This document shows positions 1-5,212 of a stretch of 5,212 nt of DNA, piece after piece (position 1 is the stretch's first letter; the number at the start of each line of letters is the position of its first letter). The position numbers were made by a program, and so were the translations under genes. The notes below the pieces were generated by a model. It ran no database searches and was not told the DNA's origin. It saw only the letters and a program-made list of their open reading frames with translations. The stretch is from Betaproteobacteria bacterium TMED156 (GTDB taxonomy: Bacteria > Pseudomonadota > Gammaproteobacteria > Burkholderiales > Burkholderiaceae_A), in NCBI GenBank assembly GCA_002171155.1, contig NHHF01000138.1, positions 8,398 to 13,609 of the forward strand, read 5' to 3'.

Positions 1-1716
1 TTAAACCAAGAAGCTAAAGATGGAAGAATTGATTCATTGATTGGTAGAGAACCAGAGCTAGATGACATTGTACACATTCTTGCAAGACGTAAAAAGAATA
101 ACTGTATTGTTGTTGGTGAACCTGGTGTTGGTAAAACAGCAATCGCAGAAGGCATTGCAAAAAAGATTGTGGATAAACAAGTTCCAGATGCAATCAAAGA
201 CAAAACAGTTTACTCATTAGACGTTGCTTCATTAGTAGCAGGTACAAAATTTAGAGGTGACTTTGAAGAACGTGCAAAAGTAGTTTTAGAAAAATTACAA
301 AAACAAAAAGATGTTATTTTGTTTATTGATGAAGTACACATGATTATGGGTGCAGGTAGTGCCGGACAATCAAACATGGACTTTGGTACTTTGTTAAAAC
401 CAATACTTGCAAAAGGTAAATTATTATGTATTGGTACAACAACAATAGAAGAGTATAGAGAAAACTTTGAAAAAGATCGTGCATTAATGAGACGTTTCCA
501 AAGATTAGATTTAGGTGAACCAAGCAAAACAGATTCAAAATTAATATTAAATGGCATTCTTACATATTATGAAAAGTTTCACCAAACCAAATATGATGAC
601 GGTTGTGTTGATTTAGCAGTTGATCTTGCAGACAGATTTATACATAATAAATTTTTACCTGACAAGGCAATTGATGTAATTGATGCCGCTGGTGCAAAAG
701 CAAAATTGGCCCAGTCACCGTCAGTTACAAAACATATGATACAACAACAAGTAAGTAAAATTTCAAACGTTCCTATGGATGTTATTGATGAGAAGCAAAC
801 AGACAATTATGCTGGACTAGAAGGCAAAGTTAAAACAAAAGTGTATGGTCAAAATGAAGCAATTGAAAAACTAGTTGATTCTATTATGATTGCAAAAGCA
901 GGTTTAAGACCATTTAATAAACCAATTGGTTCTTATTTGTTTGTAGGTCCAACAGGTGTTGGTAAAACAGAAGTTTGTAGACAGTTAGCAGATTCATTAG
1001 GAATTAAATTATTAAAATATGATATGTCAGAATATCAAGAAAGACATTCAGTATCAAAATTAATTGGTGCACCTCCGGGTTACGTAGGTTACGCAGAAGG
1101 ATCTATAGGGTCAGGACAACTGATCAATGATGTAGAAGACAATCCGAATTGTGTATTACTACTTGATGAGGTTGAAAAGTCAGCACCAGAAGTATTACAA
1201 GTATTGTTACAAGTAATGGATGACGGTAAACTAACATCATCAACAGGTAAAACTGTGATGTTTAACAAAGTCATTTTGTGTTTAACTTCTAACTTAGGTG
1301 CTCAAGCAAGTGAAAAACCACCAATGGGAATTGGGGTTCCTGATTCAGTTAACAAAACAGATGATTTTGTTAAAGACTTCTTTGCACCTGAGTTTAGAAA
1401 CAGACTTGACGCAACAATACAGTTTAATAAATTATCAAAAGATAATATTTTAAAAATTGTTCATAAAGTTAAAGATGAAACTAATGAAATGTTAAAAGAT
1501 AAAAAGGTTATTGTCGTACTTGACGATAGTGCCGCAACATGGGTGGCTGATAAAGGCTTTGACCCGTCAATGGGTGCAAGACCAATGCAAAGAATATTTG
1601 ATCAAAATATTAAACGTCCTTTATCAAAAGAAATATTGTTTGGTAAATTGATCAACGGTGGGACAGCATTAATAAAAGCTGTAAATGATAAAATTGAAAT
1701 TGAGTATAAAGATTAA
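1..1716 (+). CDS. clpA: ClpA-type AAA+ protein unfoldase, 5' partial
   Basis: The reading frame is open from base 1, so the true start lies upstream; 571 codons are visible. ClpA hexamers unfold proteins with ATP and feed them to the ClpP peptidase in the cytoplasm. Two AAA+ modules are present (residues counted from base 1). D1 has Walker A GEPGVGKT (39-46), pore loop KFRG, Walker B ILFIDE (106-111), sensor-1 GTTT and arginine fingers RR (164-165). D2 has Walker A GPTGVGKT (316-323), pore motif GYVG, Walker B VLLLDE (385-390), FRNRLD and sensor-2 GAR. There is no coiled-coil middle domain between D1 and D2, which favours ClpA over ClpB/Hsp104. A ClpP-docking loop is recognisable near MGIGV (442-446). 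E. coli ClpA is about 758 residues, so a normal N-domain of roughly 190 residues could lie upstream, but this cannot be seen. All catalytic motifs look intact. The next gene begins at the base after the stop codon. A ClpA gene beside a T4-like polymerase is unusual. Confidence 0.93.
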   Translation, partial: LNQEAKDGRIDSLIGREPELDDIVHILARRKKNNCIVVGEPGVGKTAIAEGIAKKIVDKQVPDAIKDKTVYSLDVASLVAGTKFRGDFEERAKVVLEKLQKQKDVILFIDEVHMIMGAGSAGQSNMDFGTLLKPILAKGKLLCIGTTTIEEYRENFEKDRALMRRFQRLDLGEPSKTDSKLILNGILTYYEKFHQTKYDDGCVDLAVDLADRFIHNKFLPDKAIDVIDAAGAKAKLAQSPSVTKHMIQQQVSKISNVPMDVIDEKQTDNYAGLEGKVKTKVYGQNEAIEKLVDSIMIAKAGLRPFNKPIGSYLFVGPTGVGKTEVCRQLADSLGIKLLKYDMSEYQERHSVSKLIGAPPGYVGYAEGSIGSGQLINDVEDNPNCVLLLDEVEKSAPEVLQVLLQVMDDGKLTSSTGKTVMFNKVILCLTSNLGAQASEKPPMGIGVPDSVNKTDDFVKDFFAPEFRNRLDATIQFNKLSKDNILKIVHKVKDETNEMLKDKKVIVVLDDSAATWVADKGFDPSMGARPMQRIFDQNIKRPLSKEILFGKLINGGTALIKAVNDKIEIEYKD

Positions 1717-2328
1717 ATGAGATTTGAAACAACAACAAAATTATTTTATAGTAAGTTTCCTTATAAAGCAATAATAGAACATAGAGGATTTAACTCAGAT
1801 GATTATTATGACAGCATGACAACTATGCTTAGATGGTTAAAAAAATTATCAAAAGATGATTATCAAATGCGTCATGCAAGATCAATACAGTTATTTTTTA
1901 AAAAACGTAAAGATTTAGAATATGTAATGAATAATTATAGTAAATGGGTAACTGAAATACACGAACCATTTAACAAAAAACATTATGAACATTTAAAAGA
2001 AACTAAAGATTGTATTACTAGAAATAGATTATTTTGGAACAAGTACAAGTATAAAATTACTTTTAGTTGCCATTCTGATTTGAGTAAGATTATTCACTGG
2101 TTCGGACATTTTTTTACAGATAAAGACACAGACAGATATAGATATGGATCGTCACTACACAAAATGATAAGAGAAAAAGATCAATGGAAAACGTATTGGT
2201 GTAATCCAGTTTTGTATTTGACAAATCATGATGATGTTATGTTATGTAAGTTAGCTTTAGATAATCATATTATGAAAATTGAAACAGCAATTACGTTTGA
2301 TGAATTTAAAGGAGTATCTAATGGATAA
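1717..2328 (+). CDS. Hypothetical phage protein, possible tandem alpha/beta duplication
   Basis: I do not recognise this 203-residue protein. The ATG directly follows the TAA of the clpA-like gene; no strong Shine-Dalgarno is visible (only GAG 12 nt upstream), so translation is probably coupled. It is rich in Lys, Tyr, His, Trp and Phe and has no signal peptide or membrane span. Its two halves look alike: LFYSKFPYKAI at residues 9-19 matches LFWNKYKYKIT at 105-115, and a later strand-Asp-helix segment at about 59-67 resembles 166-174. Each half reads as strand, helix, one or two strands, helix, strand, the order of ferredoxin-like or RRM-like folds. That fold is an inference by eye. Nucleic-acid binding would fit the basic composition and the position in a replication operon, but no function can be assigned. 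The last 8 nt overlap the next gene. Confidence 0.85.
   Translation: MRFETTTKLFYSKFPYKAIIEHRGFNSDDYYDSMTTMLRWLKKLSKDDYQMRHARSIQLFFKKRKDLEYVMNNYSKWVTEIHEPFNKKHYEHLKETKDCITRNRLFWNKYKYKITFSCHSDLSKIIHWFGHFFTDKDTDRYRYGSSLHKMIREKDQWKTYWCNPVLYLTNHDDVMLCKLALDNHIMKIETAITFDEFKGVSNG
2308..2314 (+). promoter_or_regulatory. Strong Shine-Dalgarno for the 45-residue membrane protein
   Basis: AAAGGAG lies six bases before the ATG at 2321, inside the end of the preceding gene. It is the only near-consensus ribosome binding site at a gene start in this window and is the main evidence that the short overlapping frame at 2321 is translated. Confidence 0.75.
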
Positions 2329-2458
2329 TTTTGTTATTTGGCATCTATTCGCTATTTGTACTGTAATAGCAGTGTCATTTTTAATAGGATACAGTACAGC
2401 AAAACAACAAGAAAAAAGAAAGCGAGAACTATGGACCAAACACTTGGACAAGAACTAA
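2321..2458 (+). CDS. Small single-span membrane protein (45 residues)
   Basis: This short gene starts at ATG 2321 behind a strong AAAGGAG and ends at TAA 2456-2458. The product opens with MDNF. It has one hydrophobic stretch at about residues 4-24 (Ile, Leu, Phe, Val, Ala, with one Trp and one Cys), followed by a charged tail containing KQQEKRKRELW. By the positive-inside rule the tail should be cytoplasmic and the N-terminus periplasmic. There is no lipobox or cleavable signal. It overlaps the upstream gene by 8 nt and the downstream gene by 28 nt in a different frame. The function is unknown: small phage membrane proteins of this shape include lysis regulators, superinfection-exclusion factors and membrane anchors, and nothing here chooses among them. 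Confidence rests on the ribosome binding site, the coherent membrane span and the filling of an otherwise empty interval. Confidence 0.72.
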   Translation: MDNFVIWHLFAICTVIAVSFLIGYSTAKQQEKRKRELWTKHLDKN

Positions 2459-2733
2459 TAAAAAGGAATATTATTAAGCAAGATACAGAAGTAAGTGCAT
2501 GGTATTCAAGCACGGCATTTGGTGGAATAGGTACAGTTGACCATGTTGGTAATTTTACAATAAGTAGTATTGATGCAAATCAAAATACGTTTCATGCAAG
2601 ATCAAACGTAGATGGAGAGTGGCAAGATATTACTTTTGATAAAGTTGTTTCCATCGATGGAATGGAACCAAGCAAACTTGCTGAAGCATATGGTATAAAG
2701 AAAAAAACTAAAAAGGTTAAAACAAAAAAATAG
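2431..2733 (+). CDS. Hypothetical protein, small beta-rich domain with lysine tail (100 residues)
   Basis: I do not recognise this protein. The ATG at 2431 is chosen because the protein then begins MDQTLGQELIKRN, a plausible amphipathic helix. Extending upstream to a TTG at 2338 would read through the membrane-protein gene in another frame. A short helix (about residues 4-15) is followed by alternating strands: SAWYSS, GIGTVDHV, FTISSID, WQDITFD and KVVSIDGM (to about residue 78). It then has a short helix and a tail of nine lysines in the last eleven residues (90-100). The strand pattern suggests a small SH3-like barrel, which is an inference. The basic tail suggests contact with nucleic acid or an acidic partner. 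The start lies inside the preceding gene (28-nt overlap) with only a weak GAGA close upstream, so reinitiation or coupling is likely. It ends 2 nt before the dehydrogenase gene. Confidence 0.8.
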   Translation: MDQTLGQELIKRNIIKQDTEVSAWYSSTAFGGIGTVDHVGNFTISSIDANQNTFHARSNVDGEWQDITFDKVVSIDGMEPSKLAEAYGIKKKTKKVKTKK

Positions 2734-2735
2734 TT

Positions 2736-3764
2736 ATGAAAAATAATATAGCAGTTATAGGAAATGGAAAAATTGGCAGAGTCATTGCCAGTTTATTAAG
2801 ATCAGAAAATTACAATGTCGTAATAGGTGACTCGATAGCAAGTGATGGAGTTGTATCTTTAGATGCATTAGATGAAAAACAATTAGAACATTTTTTAAAA
2901 AACAAAGATGTTGTTTGTTCAGCGGCTCCTTATTTTTTAAATAAAAACATCGCCAACGTAGCATCAAAAATGGGTGTAGCCTATTTTGATCTAACAGAAG
3001 ATGTTGAAGTAACTGACTATATTAAAAATTTAGATACTAAAACTTTTATGATGCCACAATGTGGATTAGCCCCAGGGGCAGTCAATATAATTGGTAGTAA
3101 CTTAATTAAAGAGTTTGATGAAGCACATGACGTACAAATGAGAGTTGGTGCTTTGCCACGTTATCCATCAAATGAAATGAGCTATTACTTAACTTGGTCG
3201 ACAAATGGATTAATTAATGAGTATTGTAACTTATGTGATATAATTGCAGATGGTCATAAACTAAAAATACCACCTTTGGATGGAGTTGAAAGAATTTATA
3301 TCGATGGAAGAAGATACGAAGCATTTAATACATCAGGTGGGGTAGCAACAATGTGCGAAACATTTGAAGGAAAAGTAAAAACATTAAGTTATAAAACAAT
3401 TAGATATCCAGGTCATAGAGATAAGATGAACTTCTTATTACAAGATTTAAATTTAAAAAGCAATAAAGATAAAATAGGAGATCTATTTGATCAAACAGTG
3501 CCATATACTACAGAAGATGTTGTAGTTATGTTGATTAAAGTAATTGGAATCAAAGGCGGTAAATTGTTAGAAAAGTCATATCAAAAGAATATTTTTGGAA
3601 AAGATGGCATGAGTGCAATTCAGAGGTCGACAGCATCTGGAGTTTGTGCTAATATAGTATCATACTGTAGGGATGAACTTACAGGTGAGGGTTTCATTAA
3701 GCAAGAAGATGCTGATTGGAAAACTTTTATTAGCAACAAATTTGGCCAGGTGTATGTTGAATGA
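2736..3764 (+). CDS. Saccharopine dehydrogenase-family oxidoreductase (putative auxiliary metabolic gene)
   Basis: This complete 342-residue enzyme resembles bacterial saccharopine dehydrogenase/lysine dehydrogenase-like proteins. Family members interconvert amino acids and semialdehydes with NAD(P)H, for example saccharopine to glutamate plus aminoadipate semialdehyde. A Rossmann dinucleotide site opens the protein (IAVIGNGKIG, residues 5-14). Asp32 at the end of the second strand suggests NAD(H) rather than NADP(H). Family landmarks follow: AAPYFLN (63-69), YFDLTED (83-89), PQCGLAPG (107-114), LTWSTNGLINEYCN (142-155), EAFNTSGG (195-202), TIRYPGHRD (221-229) and GFIKQED (319-325). Bacterial relatives are, from memory, about 370 residues, so this copy is slightly compact, but no landmark is lost. 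Carboxynorspermidine dehydrogenase and L-lysine dehydrogenase belong to the same superfamily, so the substrate is uncertain. The ATG lies 2 nt after the previous stop, without a good ribosome binding site. The TGA overlaps the polymerase ATG. This is probably an auxiliary metabolic gene of host origin. Confidence 0.88.
   Translation: MKNNIAVIGNGKIGRVIASLLRSENYNVVIGDSIASDGVVSLDALDEKQLEHFLKNKDVVCSAAPYFLNKNIANVASKMGVAYFDLTEDVEVTDYIKNLDTKTFMMPQCGLAPGAVNIIGSNLIKEFDEAHDVQMRVGALPRYPSNEMSYYLTWSTNGLINEYCNLCDIIADGHKLKIPPLDGVERIYIDGRRYEAFNTSGGVATMCETFEGKVKTLSYKTIRYPGHRDKMNFLLQDLNLKSNKDKIGDLFDQTVPYTTEDVVVMLIKVIGIKGGKLLEKSYQKNIFGKDGMSAIQRSTASGVCANIVSYCRDELTGEGFIKQEDADWKTFISNKFGQVYVE
3761..3764 (+). other. 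ATGA stop/start overlap coupling dehydrogenase and polymerase
   Basis: The polymerase ATG (3761-3763) shares bases with the dehydrogenase TGA (3762-3764). Only a weak AGG (3748-3750) precedes it, so polymerase translation probably depends on ribosomes finishing the dehydrogenase. The overlap is seen directly; the coupling is inferred. Confidence 0.8.
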
Positions 3765-5212
3765 GTTACGTAGACGCATATTTAAATAGAGATAAAGATC
3801 AGATCAATATTGTAGAACGTATTGATGGTGAGCGAGTATATAAAACATTTCCAACCACGTATAGATTTTATTATGAAGATAAAGATGGTGATTACAAGTC
3901 TATATATGGAAGAACGTTAAGTAAGTTTGAAACAAACAATAACAAGTCATTTCAAAAAGAAAAGAAACTGTATGAAGGTCAAAGATTATATGAAGCTGAT
4001 CTTAATCCAGTTTTTAGGTGTTTAGAAGAAAATTACATTAAACAAGAAGCACCAGATTTACATATAGCATTATTTGATATTGAGGTAGACTTTGATAAGG
4101 ATCGTGGGTTTGCAAAACCAGATGATCCACACCAACGTATTACAGCAATTACACTACATTTAAATTGGCTTGATAGTTTAATCACATTATGTCTTGCTCC
4201 AAAAGACATGCCATTTGAAATGGCAGATTCGATTGCTAAAAAGTTTGATAATACTGTACTATGTGAAACAGAAGCACAGTTGTTGAATACATTTTTACAC
4301 TTAATTGAAGATGCAGACATATTAAGTGGTTGGAACTCGGAAGGTTTTGATATTCCTTATATTGTGAATAGAACTGAAATGGTTTTAAGCAAAGATGATG
4401 TTAGACGTTTTAGTTTATGGGATTTATATCCACGTGAAAGAACATTTACAAAGTTTGGTAATGAACAGCAAACATTTGATTTCTTTGGTAGAGTACATTT
4501 AGATTATTTAGAATTGTATAGAAAATACACTTATCATGAAATGCATTCATATAGACTTGATGCTATTGGTGAATATGAAATTGGTGAAAAGAAAATTCCG
4601 TATGAAGGTACACTTGACCAATTGTACAATGAAGATTTTGAAAAATTTATTGCATACAACAGACAAGACGTTGCACTTCTGTCAAAACTTGATAATAAAC
4701 TAAAATTTATTGATCTAGCAAATGTATTGGCACACGCAAATACTGTTCTACTACAAACAACAATGGGAGCAGTTGCAGTTACAGAACAAGCAATAGTAAA
4801 TGAATCACATAAATGTGGATTCATTATTCCTAATAGGCCTTATAGAGAACCACATTCATCTGGTGCGGCAGTTGGTGCCTATGTGGCAACGCCTAAGAAA
4901 GGTTTACATGATTGGATAGCGTCAATTGATATTAATTCACTATATCCTAGTGTGATTAGATGTCTGAATATGGGTCCAGAAACGATCATTGGACAACTGA
5001 GACCAACACACACAGAAAAATATATTAATGATAAAATTTATAAAGAAAAGAAATCAGCCGCAGATGCTTGGGAAGGAATGTTTGGTACAATTGAGTATAA
5101 AGCAGTGATGGAACAAGATCGAGGTGTAGATATAATTGTTGATTTTGAAGATGGCACTACAGAAGAAATGAGTGGTGCAGAAGTTTACTCAATTATATTT
5201 CATCAAAATCAA
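3761..5212 (+). CDS. 43: T4-like family B DNA polymerase (gp43), 3' partial
   Basis: This is the replicative polymerase with proofreading exonuclease, cut by the right edge; 484 codons without a stop are visible (T4 gp43 has about 898). ATG 3761 is chosen because the N-terminus (NIVER near residue 16, then SIYG at 47-50) lines up with the start of T4 gp43. Exo I is FDIEVD (105-110, with Asp106 and Glu108). Exo II is GWNSEGFDIPYIVNR (190-204, with Asp197). DYLELYRKY (248-256) matches a T4 segment. Exo III is YNRQDV (299-304, with Asp303). Palm motif A is SIDINSLYPSVIR (388-400, with Asp390 as metal ligand). Motifs B and C would lie beyond the window. The exonuclease carboxylates are all present, so proofreading should be active. 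After GQL (411-413) the sequence runs more than 70 residues without an obvious counterpart in T4. The start codon overlaps the dehydrogenase stop (ATGA), with a weak AGG 10 nt upstream. In T4, gp43 represses its own mRNA at a leader hairpin; no such hairpin is evident here. Confidence 0.96.
   Translation, partial: MSYVDAYLNRDKDQINIVERIDGERVYKTFPTTYRFYYEDKDGDYKSIYGRTLSKFETNNNKSFQKEKKLYEGQRLYEADLNPVFRCLEENYIKQEAPDLHIALFDIEVDFDKDRGFAKPDDPHQRITAITLHLNWLDSLITLCLAPKDMPFEMADSIAKKFDNTVLCETEAQLLNTFLHLIEDADILSGWNSEGFDIPYIVNRTEMVLSKDDVRRFSLWDLYPRERTFTKFGNEQQTFDFFGRVHLDYLELYRKYTYHEMHSYRLDAIGEYEIGEKKIPYEGTLDQLYNEDFEKFIAYNRQDVALLSKLDNKLKFIDLANVLAHANTVLLQTTMGAVAVTEQAIVNESHKCGFIIPNRPYREPHSSGAAVGAYVATPKKGLHDWIASIDINSLYPSVIRCLNMGPETIIGQLRPTHTEKYINDKIYKEKKSAADAWEGMFGTIEYKAVMEQDRGVDIIVDFEDGTTEEMSGAEVYSIIFHQNQ

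Noticed and set aside
37..39. TTG as the start of the clpA-like gene
   Set aside because: The frame is open to base 1 and the codons before it match the conserved ClpA region leading into D1 (LNQEAKDGRIDSLIGRE), so the gene simply begins outside the window.
210..557. Open frame of 115 codons on the minus strand
   Set aside because: It is antisense to conserved ClpA sequence, has no recognisable product, and is explained by the low stop frequency opposite that coding frame.
921..930. Palindrome ACCAATTGGT
   Set aside because: A single 10-base palindrome within conserved ClpA coding sequence; no partner copy or regulatory context.
1705..1712. TATAAAGA, one mismatch from the T4 late promoter box TATAAATA
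   Set aside because: It lies only 4 nt before a start codon, leaving almost no leader, and late promoters are not expected for replication genes; likely chance in AT-rich sequence.
2218..2248. Perfect TTGACA followed by TATGTA, a sigma70-like promoter
   Set aside because: The spacer is 19 nt, the -10 is poor, it lies inside a coding region, and such matches are expected by chance in AT-rich DNA.
2338..2430. TTG start giving a 131-residue version of the 100-residue protein
   Set aside because: The extra 31 residues look unconstrained, lack a Shine-Dalgarno and cover the membrane-protein gene in another frame; ATG 2431 is the better start.
2701..2730. Runs of seven A as possible frameshift sites
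   Set aside because: Neither run is a canonical slippery heptamer in the zero frame, no following hairpin is visible, and the runs simply encode the lysine tail.
3735..3775. A gp43 translational operator hairpin like that of T4
   Set aside because: Only a short TGGCCA palindrome is visible near the polymerase start; no stem-loop overlaps the ribosome binding site.
4033..4824. Two minus-strand open frames (4033-4320 and 4534-4824)
   Set aside because: Both lie opposite the conserved polymerase exonuclease region and encode low-complexity Ser/Cys-rich sequence typical of antisense shadows.

Overview
The window looks like part of the replication region of a T4-like tailed phage (myovirus). The main reason is the family B DNA polymerase at the right end, whose exonuclease and palm motifs match T4 gp43 in order and wording. 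All genes lie on the + strand with almost no intergenic DNA, and the base composition is AT-rich (about one third G+C by eye). An AT-rich marine host of the SAR11 type would fit, but that host is an inference; nothing in the window names it.

Layout from left to right: (1) 1-1716, the two AAA+ domains of a ClpA-type protein unfoldase, entering from the left edge without its N-domain region; (2) 1717-2328, a 203-residue unknown protein that may be two tandem copies of one fold; (3) 2321-2458, a 45-residue single-span membrane protein with the best ribosome binding site in the window; (4) 2431-2733, a 100-residue unknown protein with a beta-rich core and a lysine tail; (5) 2736-3764, a saccharopine dehydrogenase-family oxidoreductase resembling bacterial metabolic enzymes; (6) 3761-5212, the N-terminal 484 residues of the DNA polymerase, running off the right edge.

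The junctions are a direct TAA/ATG abutment, an 8-nt overlap, a 28-nt overlap, a 2-nt gap and a 4-nt ATGA overlap. No terminator or convincing promoter is visible, so this reads as one co-transcribed and probably translationally coupled block. No intergenic stretch exceeds a few bases. No tRNA, CRISPR, insertion sequence or long repeat was seen.

The biologically notable point is the company the polymerase keeps. A complete pair of ClpA ATPase domains with a recognisable but altered ClpP-docking loop, and an apparent auxiliary metabolic gene that overlaps the polymerase start codon, lie in the same transcription unit. A plausible reading is that the phage redirects host proteolysis and amino-acid metabolism during DNA replication. 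This is an inference from motifs and gene order only.
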